DNA of 64,000 nt. Source: Pseudobutyrivibrio sp. Lineage in GTDB: Bacteria; Bacillota; Clostridia; Lachnospirales; Lachnospiraceae. The notes beneath the pieces are model-generated. The model was not told the origin of the DNA. It did no database searches and saw nothing but the letters and a program-made list of their open reading frames with translations. The DNA is taken from the NCBI GenBank assembly GCA_017557435.1, contig JAFYYR010000029.1, forward strand, positions 1-64,000. Direction: 5' to 3'. Positions 41,186-49,792 of the stretch are shown one piece after another (position 1 is the first letter of the stretch; each line of letters begins with the position of its first letter). The position numbers were made by a program, and so were the translations under genes.

Positions 41186-43522
41186 ATGATAAAGGCAGAT
41201 GGAAAATACTTTTTCTTAAATACCAAAAATACCACCTATGCTTTCAGAGTGATGGAGACAGGTCAGCTTGAGCATTTATACTATGGTGGTTTGATTGACA
41301 GTGAGGATGGAGCGATGTTTGCTGAAAAGCGCGCATTTGCCCCAGGAAATACTGTTTTATACGATGATGATCATCCAGAAATGACTCTTGAAGATGTAAG
41401 ACTTGAGACGTCTGCTATAGGCAAGGGTGATTTTAGAGAGCCTATGATTGAGGTAATCTGCGGTGATGGAAGCACTTCTCTTGATTTTGTATATGACAGT
41501 TACGAGACCTTTTCTGGTAAAAAAGAGTTTAAAACATTACCTAGCTCATATGGATTAGATAGTGAGGTGGAGACTCTAAATATAAAAATGGTAGATGGGA
41601 ATAATGGATTTACTTTAATTCTTTCGTACTACGTATATGCGGATTGCGATGTGATATGCCGCAGTGCTAAATTTATTAATTCATCATCTAAGCAGGTGAA
41701 GTTAACTCGTATGTTGTCTATGCTTATGGATTTTGACCATGCAGGAATGAAGATTACATCCTTCCATGGTAAATGGACAAGCGAGATGAATAGATCAGAT
41801 ACGATTCTTTCTGCAGGAAAATACGTAAATTCATCATTTACAGGAACTAGCTCTAATAGATGCAATCCATTTTTTATAGTATCAGATGCAGATTCTACTG
41901 AGACAGCAGGAAATGTGTATGGCTACAATTTGATTTATTCAGGCAATCATTACGGAGCAGTTGAGGTATCTCCATGGGAGAAGACTAGGGTAGCCTATGG
42001 TATTAATCCTCAGAATTTTGCATGGACTCTGGAACCATCAGAGGAATTTGAAGCACCAGAGGCTGTTATGACCTATTCCGATGCAGGCTACAGACAGATG
42101 AGTCTTAACATGCACAAGTTTGTTAGGGAGCATATTACAAGAGGTAAGTGGAAAGAGAAGGAGCGTCCAATTCTTATTAACAGTTGGGAGGCTGCATATT
42201 TTGATTTTAATGAATCATCTCTATTGAAACTTGCTAAGGCAGCTAGAAATGTTGGTATCGAGTTATTTGTAATGGATGATGGATGGTTCGGTGAGAGAAA
42301 TGATGATAAAAGGGGCCTTGGTGACTGGGATATTGTAAATAAAAAGAAGCTTCCAAGCGGCCTAGAGGGAATGGCTAAAAAGGTTAATGACCTAGGGCTT
42401 ATGTTTGGTCTTTGGGTTGAGCCTGAGATGATAAATGTGGATTCTGAGCTTTATAAGAGACATCCTGAGTGGACAATAGATATTCCTGGAAAGAATCACT
42501 CAGAGGGACGAAATCAGAGGATTTTAGACCTATGTAATCCTAAGGTGGTGGATTATCTAATTGATGTAATGAGCGGTGTATTTTCTACCCCAGGCCTATC
42601 TTATGTAAAGTGGGATATGAATAGAAATTTCTCCGATTACTATTCAAAATATCTTCCTGCAGAAAAGCAGCAGGAGGTTTCTCACAGATATGTTTTGGGA
42701 CTGTATAGACTTCTTAAGACTTTGACAGAGAGTTTCCCTGAACTTTTGATAGAGGGATGTGCTTCTGGCGGCAATAGATTTGATTTAGGAGTTCTATGCT
42801 ATTATCCTCAGATTTGGGCCAGCGATAATACAGATGCAGTTAGCCGACTTGATATTCAAAATGGCTATTCTTATGGATATCCACAGAGTACTTATACTGC
42901 GCACGTTTCATCCTGTCCTAATCATCAGACTCTTAGAATTACACCTATGGAATCTAGATTTGCAGTTGCAAGCTTTGGAGTATTAGGATATGAGCTTAAT
43001 TTAAATGATGCTAAGTCTGAAGATGTGGCATCTGTAAAGGCGCAGATAGAGCTTTATAAGCAATATAGAAAAACACTTCAGTTTGGAGATTTCTATAGAC
43101 TAAAAAGTGGAAATATATGTGAGTGGAGCATTGTCTCTAGGGATAAATCACAAGCGGTTACCATGGTAATGCAGCGAGAGGTTCAGCCTAACAATCCGTA
43201 TTTACGAATTGAACAGGCAGGACTTGATGAAAATGCTAAATACCATTTTTATGGCCGTAAGCTAGAATACAATCTAAAAGGATTTGGAGATTTGGTAAAT
43301 ACAGTTGCTCCAATTCATATAAAGCAGGATGGTATCCTTCACAATGTGGTAGCAAAATTTGTTAAGATGCCTGGGGAGACAGAGGATGTTGAGGCAAGTG
43401 GTGCTACTTTAAATAATGCTGGAGTGAAGCTTGCCCAGAGCTTTATTGGCACAGGCTATGATGATAGGGTGAGATATTTCCCTGACTTTGGCGCCAGACT
43501 TTATTTTGCAGAAAAGATATAA
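41186..43522 (+). CDS. Alpha-galactosidase, glycoside hydrolase family 36
   Basis: The 778-residue cytosolic enzyme hydrolyses alpha-galactosides such as melibiose and raffinose sugars. It has the N-terminal beta-supersandwich, WEAAYFDFNESSLLKLAKAA near 335, ELFVMDDGWFGERNDD near 360, FGLWVEPEMIN near 410, the nucleophile Asp in LSYVKWDMNRNFSDYY near 476, EGCASGGNRFDLG near 525 and the acid/base Asp in IWASDNTDAVSR near 550. It is about 40 residues longer than many relatives. It is the last gene of the galactoside operon and is followed by a hairpin. Confidence 0.95.
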   Translation: MIKADGKYFFLNTKNTTYAFRVMETGQLEHLYYGGLIDSEDGAMFAEKRAFAPGNTVLYDDDHPEMTLEDVRLETSAIGKGDFREPMIEVICGDGSTSLDFVYDSYETFSGKKEFKTLPSSYGLDSEVETLNIKMVDGNNGFTLILSYYVYADCDVICRSAKFINSSSKQVKLTRMLSMLMDFDHAGMKITSFHGKWTSEMNRSDTILSAGKYVNSSFTGTSSNRCNPFFIVSDADSTETAGNVYGYNLIYSGNHYGAVEVSPWEKTRVAYGINPQNFAWTLEPSEEFEAPEAVMTYSDAGYRQMSLNMHKFVREHITRGKWKEKERPILINSWEAAYFDFNESSLLKLAKAARNVGIELFVMDDGWFGERNDDKRGLGDWDIVNKKKLPSGLEGMAKKVNDLGLMFGLWVEPEMINVDSELYKRHPEWTIDIPGKNHSEGRNQRILDLCNPKVVDYLIDVMSGVFSTPGLSYVKWDMNRNFSDYYSKYLPAEKQQEVSHRYVLGLYRLLKTLTESFPELLIEGCASGGNRFDLGVLCYYPQIWASDNTDAVSRLDIQNGYSYGYPQSTYTAHVSSCPNHQTLRITPMESRFAVASFGVLGYELNLNDAKSEDVASVKAQIELYKQYRKTLQFGDFYRLKSGNICEWSIVSRDKSQAVTMVMQREVQPNNPYLRIEQAGLDENAKYHFYGRKLEYNLKGFGDLVNTVAPIHIKQDGILHNVVAKFVKMPGETEDVEASGATLNNAGVKLAQSFIGTGYDDRVRYFPDFGARLYFAEKI

Positions 43523-43524
43523 AA

Positions 43525-43548
43525 AAGCTGCAGGGCTTCCTGCAGCTT
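43525..43548 (+). terminator. Hairpin after the galactoside operon
   Basis: AAGCTGCAGG pairs with CCTGCAGCTT (10 bp, loop GCTT), preceded by an A run. There is almost no U tract before the tRNA begins, so read-through into the tRNA is possible; on the minus strand, the A run gives a U tail. Confidence 0.7.
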
Positions 43549-43550
43549 CA

Positions 43551-43623
43551 CGGGGTGTGGCTCAGATGGTAGAGCGCTACATTCGGGATGTAGAGGCCGC
43601 GCGTTCGAATCGCGTCACTCCGA
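43551..43623 (+). tRNA. tRNA-Pro (anticodon CGG)
   Basis: Cloverleaf: acceptor CGGGGTG with CACTCCG, D arm GCTC..GAGC, anticodon stem CTACA/TGTAG around the loop TTCGGGA giving anticodon CGG (codon CCG), variable loop AGGCC, T arm with TTCGAAT. The 3' CCA is not encoded. Sits three bases after the hairpin and converges on a COG0523 gene. Confidence 0.96.
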
Positions 43624-43633
43624 TTAAATGAAA

Positions 43634-44563
43634 TTATTCCATAAATGCTTTGATTTTTTCTGAGTCTAAATCTTCACCGATTACTATAAATACCTCCTGG
43701 CCTACTGGCATGGTACTTAGCTCAAATTGAGATTTAGTGGCATTAAATTGATACCACTGTTCATCTTCCTTGAAAAATCCCTTGGCACGAAGAATCTTTC
43801 CGAAGGAATCATCAGTCATTAGAGTGGTTATTTTATCTTTTATTGTCTCCCTGTTCATTTTAAGCTCCAGGAAGTAGACAGTTTTATAGCCGCTGTCATC
43901 AGTTCCAAGCTTTTTAATGTATGAATGGGTAGAGTATCCGCAATTAGACAACTTCTCAAAGTCTGTGTCTTCAAGTTCATCCCAGTTTTTATCAAATATA
44001 ATGCTGTCTATATCCTTAGATAGCTTTGCTTTTTCAGCAGCTGCCTTTAGATGGGAGATGGTGTTACTGATTATCTCTGATGTGGCAAGCTGAGTTTTGC
44101 TTAGTACAATGACTCCAGCATTAGCAATTTGGGATGCCAAAAAGAAGTCAGAGTCCTCGGATAAATCCTTATCTAAATTACTGTCAACGATAGTGATTAC
44201 ATTGCCGATTTCATACCATCTATCCAGTGGGTCTTCTCGAAGCGCATCGAAAAATTCATCCACGTCAAAAATACCGGATGGTTCAATAATAACTCTATTG
44301 TAGCCGCTCATTCCCATGGAGATAAGTTTAGTCTTGAATCGACGTCTGTGGCAATCAGCATCACATCCACCGGCAACCATTTCAAGCTCACAGTTTTCTC
44401 CTCTTAGCTCATTAAGTAAAAGCATATCTACATTAACTGCACCGTAGTCATTTTCAAGTATTCCAACCTTTTGTCCCTGGTCCATGAAATACCTAGCATA
44501 TTTTTTTAAGAAAGTGGTTTTACCACTTCCTAAGAAGCCTGTTATCAAATCAACTTTAATCAT
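43634..44563 (-). CDS. COG0523 GTPase with altered cysteine motif
   Basis: The 309-residue protein opens VDLITGFLGSGKTTFLKKYA (P-loop) and has LENDYGAVNVD near 37, VIIEPSGIFDVDEFFDAL near 92, and a CobW C-terminal domain from about 220 (GKILRAKGFFKED). In place of the CxCC metal motif it has GGCDADCHRRRFK, with Cys-x3-Cys-His. This is a third, distinct COG0523 member in the window, on the opposite strand and single-gene. Its target metalloprotein is unknown. Minus-strand AGGA lies upstream of the ATG. Confidence 0.9.
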   Translation of the reverse strand: MIKVDLITGFLGSGKTTFLKKYARYFMDQGQKVGILENDYGAVNVDMLLLNELRGENCELEMVAGGCDADCHRRRFKTKLISMGMSGYNRVIIEPSGIFDVDEFFDALREDPLDRWYEIGNVITIVDSNLDKDLSEDSDFFLASQIANAGVIVLSKTQLATSEIISNTISHLKAAAEKAKLSKDIDSIIFDKNWDELEDTDFEKLSNCGYSTHSYIKKLGTDDSGYKTVYFLELKMNRETIKDKITTLMTDDSFGKILRAKGFFKEDEQWYQFNATKSQFELSTMPVGQEVFIVIGEDLDSEKIKAFME

Positions 44564-44701
44564 TTTTTAGTCCTTACCTGTATTTATATAGCTTTAAGTA
44601 TCAATAATTGTACACAAATATTTGCTATTATGCTATTCATAAATCTTTTTTAATGCTATGATATTAGCGAAAAATTTTCATTAAAGGAGTATTTATACAA
44701 T

Positions 44702-45625
44702 ATGGGAATCGTAGTTTTAGGTGCGGTATTTATAGATATAAAGGGACATTCTACTTCTAGTTACATACCAGCTGGTAGAAATGTTGGTACAGTAGAAGAA
44801 GTTCATGGCGGTGTTAGTAGAAATGTAGTTGAAGATATTGCAAATGTGGAGCTTCGTCCAAAGTTTGTAAGTCTTGTGGATGAGAGCGGTATCGGTACAG
44901 GGGTACTTGAGAAGCTTAATAATCACAAGGTAGACACTCGCTATGTCCGCAGAACTCCTGATGGAATGGGCAAGTGGCTTGCTGTTTTTGATAACCATGG
45001 TGATGTGGTTGCCTCTATTTCTAAGAGACCTGACCTTTCTGCTATCAATGATATTCTTGATGAGCAGGGAGATGAGATCTTTGGCGATGCAGATAGCATA
45101 GCTCTTGAAATCGATATGGAAAAGGACACTATTAAGCGTGTCTTTAAATATGCTGAAAAGTACAATCTTAAGGTATATGCTGCAGTTTCTAATATGAGTA
45201 TTGCTGTAGAGCGCAGAGATTTCCTTAAGAATGTTGAATGTTTTGTATGTAATCAGCAGGAGGCAGGAATCCTCTTTATGGATGATTATTCTGAAAAATC
45301 ACCGGAGGAGATGCAGGAAATTCTTGCTAAGAAAATTCAGGGCGCCCAGATTCAAAAGATGATTGTAACTTTAGGAGGTAAGGGTGCCGTATATGCGGAT
45401 ATTAATGGCAAGACAGGATTTGTTCCAGCCAGAAAGGTAGATGTTAAGGATACAACAGGTGCAGGAGATTCTTTCTTTGCAGGCGTTACAATTGGTCTTA
45501 CATATGGCAAGACACTTGAAGAAGCTTGCGAAATCGGATCAACACTTGCTGCATCAGTTATCGTTACATCTGATAATGTGTGTCCTAGATTTTTACCAAG
45601 TGAATTTGGCATAGAACTTCCTTAG
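44702..45625 (+). CDS. PfkB-family carbohydrate or pseudouridine kinase
   Basis: The 307-residue kinase starts MGIVVLGAVFIDIKGHSTSSY, has EEVHGGVSRNVVEDIAN near 34 (substrate loop), VTLGGKGAVYADI near 222, and the C-terminal PfkB signature DTTGAGDSFFAGVTIG near 248 with the catalytic Asp. The opening and GGVSRNV motif resemble pseudouridine kinase, but no pseudouridine glycosidase gene is adjacent, so ribokinase-family kinase is the safe call. AAAGGAG lies upstream of the ATG. Confidence 0.9.
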   Translation: MGIVVLGAVFIDIKGHSTSSYIPAGRNVGTVEEVHGGVSRNVVEDIANVELRPKFVSLVDESGIGTGVLEKLNNHKVDTRYVRRTPDGMGKWLAVFDNHGDVVASISKRPDLSAINDILDEQGDEIFGDADSIALEIDMEKDTIKRVFKYAEKYNLKVYAAVSNMSIAVERRDFLKNVECFVCNQQEAGILFMDDYSEKSPEEMQEILAKKIQGAQIQKMIVTLGGKGAVYADINGKTGFVPARKVDVKDTTGAGDSFFAGVTIGLTYGKTLEEACEIGSTLAASVIVTSDNVCPRFLPSEFGIELP

Positions 45626-45719
45626 AAATTAACAACTACATTGAAAATTTCTCCTATTATGATAAAATTGTTCTTGGCTGAGTTTTTGGCCTACTACTAT
45701 ATAGATTGGGCAATGGACA

Positions 45720-45893
45720 ATGTTTGAGGACAAAGACATTTCATATAGACAATTGTTTTTTGATATGGATGGTTCAATTCACCAAGAGACCTATGTTTTT
45801 CATAGGGAACTCACTGAAGAGGAGAAAGAACAGTACAATAACTTGGTGGCAGATGCCAATCAGATGACTATATTTGATTATATTCAGGAATGA
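45720..45893 (+). CDS. Possible small protein, 57 residues
   Basis: The frame from ATG 45720 to TGA 45893 encodes an acidic, soluble protein starting MFEDKDISYRQLFFDMDGSI and ending FDYIQE. Codon use is like that of neighbours and a terminator follows three bases after its stop, which argues for a real gene. The ribosome binding site is weak (TTGGG only), and a candidate promoter (TTGGCT, 18 bases, TATATA at 45698) would leave a very short leader. I do not recognise it. Confidence 0.55.
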   Translation: MFEDKDISYRQLFFDMDGSIHQETYVFHRELTEEEKEQYNNLVADANQMTIFDYIQE

Positions 45894-45895
45894 GT

Positions 45896-45938
45896 GACTC
45901 CACGGCATTGATTATTCAATGCTTTGGGGTCTTGTTTT
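45896..45938 (+). terminator. Terminator before fchA
   Basis: GACTCC pairs with GGGGTC and GCATTGA with TCAATGC, separated by a small internal loop, followed by TTGTTTT. It sits between the 57-residue ORF and fchA, only about 20 bases before the fchA start. Confidence 0.75.
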
Positions 45939-45956
45939 ATTTATAGGAGAATAATT

Positions 45957-46571
45957 ATGGATTTTAAGAAAATGACATGTACTGAGTTTACTGAAGCCCT
46001 TGCATCAAAGACATCTGTCCCAGGAGGCGGTGGAGCATCTGCTCTTGTAGGAGCTGTTGCCATAGCTTTAGGGGATATGGTTGGAGAGTTTACTATTGGC
46101 AAGAAAAAGTATGCTGAGGTAGAAGATGAAATTAAGGCACTGATGGAGAGGGCACAGACACTTAGAGTGGAGCTTCTTAAGTGTATCGAGGAGGATGCTA
46201 TCGCATTTGAGCCACTGTCAAAGGCTTACTCTATCCCAGCTGATGACTCATCAAGAGCTGAGATAATGGAAAAATGTCTTAAGGATGCTGCGGCAGTTCC
46301 TTTTAAGATTTTAGAGCTTTCATGTGAGGCTGTTGATTTGCAGAGAGATTTTGCAGACAAGGGCTCTGTGATAATGATTAGTGATGCTGCAACTGGTGCG
46401 GCCATGCTTGAGGGGGCAATCAAGGGTGCTGCTATCAATGTTAGAATTAATACTAAATCCATGAAGGATAGAGCCTATGCGGAGGATTTAAATCAAAAGG
46501 TAGATTCCCTTGTGGCTGAGTATACAAAAAAGGCTGCTGAAATCTATTCTGATGTGTTTAAAAGACTATAG
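45957..46571 (+). CDS. fchA: Methenyltetrahydrofolate cyclohydrolase-like protein (FchA / cyclodeaminase family)
   Basis: The 204-residue cytosolic protein belongs to the formiminotransferase-cyclodeaminase/FchA family, which acts on one-carbon tetrahydrofolates. Marks are TCTEFTEALASKTSVPGGGGASALVGA near 6-31, MVGEFTIGKKKY near 40, a central EEDAIAFEPLSKAYSIP near 80 and ISDAATGAAMLEGAIKGAAINVRIN near 138-162. ATG 45957 has GGAG just upstream; earlier in-frame codons lie within the terminator. folD follows 15 bases downstream, so the two act in the same pathway and operon. Confidence 0.92.
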   Translation: MDFKKMTCTEFTEALASKTSVPGGGGASALVGAVAIALGDMVGEFTIGKKKYAEVEDEIKALMERAQTLRVELLKCIEEDAIAFEPLSKAYSIPADDSSRAEIMEKCLKDAAAVPFKILELSCEAVDLQRDFADKGSVIMISDAATGAAMLEGAIKGAAINVRINTKSMKDRAYAEDLNQKVDSLVAEYTKKAAEIYSDVFKRL

Positions 46572-46586
46572 TTTACTGGAGGTTTT

Positions 46587-47435
46587 ATGGCGACATTATT
46601 AAAGGGAAAAGAAGTTGTTGAAGCTCTTAATGCAAAGATGATTGAAGATGTAACTGCTCTTAAAGCAAAGGGAGTTAATCCTACACTTGCAATTCTTAGA
46701 GTGGGAGAGAGAGCAGATGATATCTCTTATGAGAAGGGTGCAATTAAAAGATGTGAGCTAGTTGGAGTTGAGGCTAGAGTAGTTGCTTTACCTGCTGATG
46801 TGTCTGAAGCAGACTTCTTTAAGAAATTAGAAGAATTAAATAAGGATATAACTATACATGGTATTCTCATGTTTAGACCACTTCCAAAGCATATTAATGA
46901 GGAGAAGGCTAGAAAGCTACTTTCTCCAAGTAAGGATATAGACGGATGTACAGATATTTCTCTTGCAGGTGTATTTACTGGAACAGGTGAGGGTTTTGCT
47001 CCATGTACAGCAGAGGCAGCAGTAGAAATACTTAAGTATTACAATATTCCACTTTCTGGAAAGAAGATCACTGTTATAGGACGTTCTCTTGTAATTGGTC
47101 GTCCTGTGGCTATGATGCTTATGCATGAGAATGCCACTGTTACAATTTGTCACACTAGAACTGTAGATGTGCCAGCTGAGGCTAAAAATGCCGATATTCT
47201 CGTGGTTGCATCTGGCCAGATGGAAAGCGTAGGAGCAGAGTATTTAAGGGCTGGACAGGTGGTTATTGATGTTGGAATTGGCTGGAACGATGAAAAAGGT
47301 AAGCTTTGCGGAGATGTTAAATTTGATGAAGCAGAGCAGATAGTAGATGCTATTACACCAGTTCCAGGTGGAGTTGGTGGGGTTACCACTAGTATTTTAG
47401 TGAAGCATGTTGTTGAGGCAGCTAAAAAATTATAA
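46587..47435 (+). CDS. folD: Bifunctional methylenetetrahydrofolate dehydrogenase / cyclohydrolase FolD
   Basis: The 282-residue enzyme interconverts methylene-, methenyl- and formyl-tetrahydrofolate with NADP. It has ATLAILRVG-like PTLAILRVGERADDISYEKGA (about 30-50) with the catalytic Lys region, GILMFRPLPKHI near 90, SPSKDIDGCTD near 110, the Rossmann segment ITVIGRSLVIGRPVAMMLMHENATVT near 160, and TPVPGGVGGVTTSILVKHV near 258. Standard length. It is downstream of fchA. Confidence 0.97.
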   Translation: MATLLKGKEVVEALNAKMIEDVTALKAKGVNPTLAILRVGERADDISYEKGAIKRCELVGVEARVVALPADVSEADFFKKLEELNKDITIHGILMFRPLPKHINEEKARKLLSPSKDIDGCTDISLAGVFTGTGEGFAPCTAEAAVEILKYYNIPLSGKKITVIGRSLVIGRPVAMMLMHENATVTICHTRTVDVPAEAKNADILVVASGQMESVGAEYLRAGQVVIDVGIGWNDEKGKLCGDVKFDEAEQIVDAITPVPGGVGGVTTSILVKHVVEAAKKL

Positions 47436-47512
47436 AAAATAACCGAAAATAAATGAAAGCAAGCGGGTTTTAAGTATAATTAGAGTATTAATAATATAAG
47501 GGGTTATGAAAT

Positions 47513-48187
47513 ATGACAATCGATCAGTTAACAGCGGGTCAAGAGGTTACTCTTGAAGTACTAATCGGTGGATCTTCTTTTGAGATTAAAACTGAAGTGG
47601 TGGGCACCAACGATAATACAGGTGTCTTACTGAAGCCATACATATACAATGGCACTGTAGTGGATTTTACTGCAGGTTCGCCTAAGAGTATGAGCTTTAA
47701 TTTGCATTGCATTGATCCAGAGTCAAGTGGAAGAGTTGTGTGGAAAAATGTCCTTGTAAAGCTTATAAATTACAGAGATGTTGATTATTATGTGGTTGAT
47801 TCCAAAAATTTTGGAACTATAGCAGCATCTAGCGAGCGAAGAGTTGATGAGAGGGTAAATGTGCATAAGCCAGGCTCTGCAGCCAAGGATGATTTAAAGC
47901 GCATGTCCATCTCTGTTATTGATATTAGCGACGCTGGTATTTCATTTATAGGCAATCAGAACTTATTTACAATTGGAGATGTGGTAGAGGTTAATTTTGC
48001 TGATACTGCTAATGATTCTGATTTCAGTCTTTGTGTGGTTGCTAAAATCAATAGGGCCGAGGTCATAAAAGAAGGAATCTTTTTTGCAGGAAAGATTCGA
48101 GAGCGTGATAACAAGTTACTTGCATATTTGTGCTTTAAAGGAATGGATGATCGCACAAATGATTATTTGAATAACGAGGAAAACTAA
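47513..48187 (+). CDS. PilZ-domain protein, probable cyclic-di-GMP receptor
   Basis: A 224-residue protein with a YcgR-like N-terminal beta domain (about 1-100) and a C-terminal PilZ domain carrying ERRVDERVNV near 105 (the arginine-rich loop) and SVIDISDAGISFIG near 138 (the D/N-x-S-x-x-G loop), the two cyclic-di-GMP binding elements. No flagellar genes are near. The stop shares one base with the start of the next gene (TAATGG), so the following membrane protein could be a partner. Confidence 0.85.
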   Translation: MTIDQLTAGQEVTLEVLIGGSSFEIKTEVVGTNDNTGVLLKPYIYNGTVVDFTAGSPKSMSFNLHCIDPESSGRVVWKNVLVKLINYRDVDYYVVDSKNFGTIAASSERRVDERVNVHKPGSAAKDDLKRMSISVIDISDAGISFIGNQNLFTIGDVVEVNFADTANDSDFSLCVVAKINRAEVIKEGIFFAGKIRERDNKLLAYLCFKGMDDRTNDYLNNEEN

Positions 48188-49110
48188 TGGCAGATGATAA
48201 ATTAAGGCAGGAGTTGTACTATATTGCCAAGCTTGCAACTAAATATGATTTTAAAGACATGGCTATAGTGGAGGAGATTCTTCGCCAGGAAAATGAGCGT
48301 AAGCTGTTGACCTCTGTCTTTGGCACTAGATTTAAAAGCAGGATTTTTGATATTGCTTCCGATGCAAAGCATGATAGCAACTGCGTTATATGTGGTAAGC
48401 CTGCCGATAATGGAGTGGTATGTGCTGAGTGCTTGAAATCCATATTAGAAAGCAAATACGCTGAAAGTAAAAACGAGATTAAAGAAAATAAACGATTTGA
48501 TTTTAAGCGCATTTTTGATAATAAACTATTCCATGGGATTAAAAATTTCTTTAGTTATTTGATATCTAAATCAAAAAAAATTGATGAGACTACAGAGTCT
48601 AAAGATACTAGAGGACGACATGAAAAAAGCAAGGCTAAGCGTGCATTTCAGTACAGTTGCATAGTATGTTTAACCTTGATTTTATTTATTCAAATATATA
48701 TTTTAAGTGTATGGCTTAGCCTTCCTACATATAATAAAAAGGAAGCAGTCAGAGAAAGTCAGTATAAGGCTACAGCGGTGGCTGATGAAAATGCAGCACT
48801 TAAGGAGCTTCAAAAGGAATTCCCAGAGGATGATGGATACACAATTACTTACAGTAGACAAGATAGAGAATATGTGGGAAGATTCCTTATAGATATTGGA
48901 GCCTGCTGTGAAGAAGTAGAGGAGGGGCTTTCTCCAGAGGAGAGATACGATTATTTCTTCCAAGAGGATGTTTATGTTTTCTATATAACAAACATTTCTG
49001 ACTACTCAGCTATTGTGGGCAAGGCCGAGATTAATGCTGATGGGGCCATTATTCTTACCGGGTCATTTAATGACGGAAGAGATACTAATCGCCTATATAG
49101 ATTTAGATAA
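48187..49110 (+). CDS. Membrane protein with N-terminal zinc-ribbon-like motif, unknown function
   Basis: I do not recognise the family. The 307-residue protein has a cytosolic part with a CVICGKPADNGVVCAECL motif near 63-80 (paired Cys-x2-Cys), a lysine-rich region (about 95-155), one membrane helix near 158-182 (IVCLTLILFIQIYILSVWL) and an external C-terminal part with CCEEVEEGLSPEERY near 238. It is translationally coupled to the PilZ gene. A link to cyclic-di-GMP output is inferred only from that coupling. Confidence 0.75.
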   Translation: MADDKLRQELYYIAKLATKYDFKDMAIVEEILRQENERKLLTSVFGTRFKSRIFDIASDAKHDSNCVICGKPADNGVVCAECLKSILESKYAESKNEIKENKRFDFKRIFDNKLFHGIKNFFSYLISKSKKIDETTESKDTRGRHEKSKAKRAFQYSCIVCLTLILFIQIYILSVWLSLPTYNKKEAVRESQYKATAVADENAALKELQKEFPEDDGYTITYSRQDREYVGRFLIDIGACCEEVEEGLSPEERYDYFFQEDVYVFYITNISDYSAIVGKAEINADGAIILTGSFNDGRDTNRLYRFR

Positions 49111-49199
49111 TTTTTAACCAATGATTCACAACATAGTCATAATTCTTTGATAGTATTCTGCCTAGCTTCAAGGGAAATGATGTGTTATAAGAGGTATTT

Positions 49200-49658
49200 A
49201 TGAAGCTAAAGCCAGAAGAAATCAATAGATTGGAGACAATCTTAGAGCCTTTCAGAAATGATGAGAGGACTCAGAAAATGAAGCAGTTTATTCAGCATGG
49301 TAAAATCACTACATATGAGCATGCTGAAAGTGTTACAAAGCTTTCCTATTGGATTAATAAGAGATTGCACCTTCATGCAGACGAGCATGTTCTTACAGTA
49401 GGTGCATTCCTTCACGATTATTATTTGTACGATTGGCATGAGACAGATGAAGGCAATGGACTACATGGTTTTTCTCATTCCCGTACTGCAAGAAGAAATG
49501 CAGTGGCACATTTTGGTATCTGCAAGAAAACACAATCTGTAATAGAGACTCATATGTGGCCACTTACCTTTACTAAGGTACCAAAAAGCCGTGAGGCTTG
49601 GATTGTATGTCTTGCAGACAAGTGGGTTTCTACTAGAGAAACATTGCTTTGTAGATAA
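49200..49658 (+). CDS. HD-domain protein, short
   Basis: A 152-residue cytosolic protein with HD-domain metal ligands: the first His in YEHAESVTKLSYWINK near 40, GAFLHDYYLYDWHE near 69, HGFSHSRTARRNAVAHFG near 90 and ETHMWPLTF near 112, then CLADKWVSTRE near 138. Lachnospiraceae carry many of these single-domain HD proteins, usually annotated as phosphohydrolases. The substrate is unknown. A terminator follows, so it is at the end of a unit. Confidence 0.88.
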   Translation: MKLKPEEINRLETILEPFRNDERTQKMKQFIQHGKITTYEHAESVTKLSYWINKRLHLHADEHVLTVGAFLHDYYLYDWHETDEGNGLHGFSHSRTARRNAVAHFGICKKTQSVIETHMWPLTFTKVPKSREAWIVCLADKWVSTRETLLCR

Positions 49659-49686
49659 GATTTATATTGGATTTAATATTTTACAC

Positions 49687-49723
49687 AAGGGGTAATGTTT
49701 GTATTGCATTACCCCTTTAATAA
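49687..49723 (+). terminator. Terminator after the HD gene
   Basis: AAGGGGTAATG pairs with CATTACCCCTT (11 bp, 9-base loop), with TTAATAA following. Confidence 0.8.
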
Positions 49724-49792
49724 TGTTATAACTGTATTAGTGGAGATAGAACAGTTGCGGATGTAATTTTATAAATTGAAAGGAATAATGTT

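Noticed and set aside
43525-43548. Hairpin beside the tRNA as an attachment site of an integrated element
   Set aside because: No integrase, repeat of the tRNA 3' end, or composition change is found on either side.
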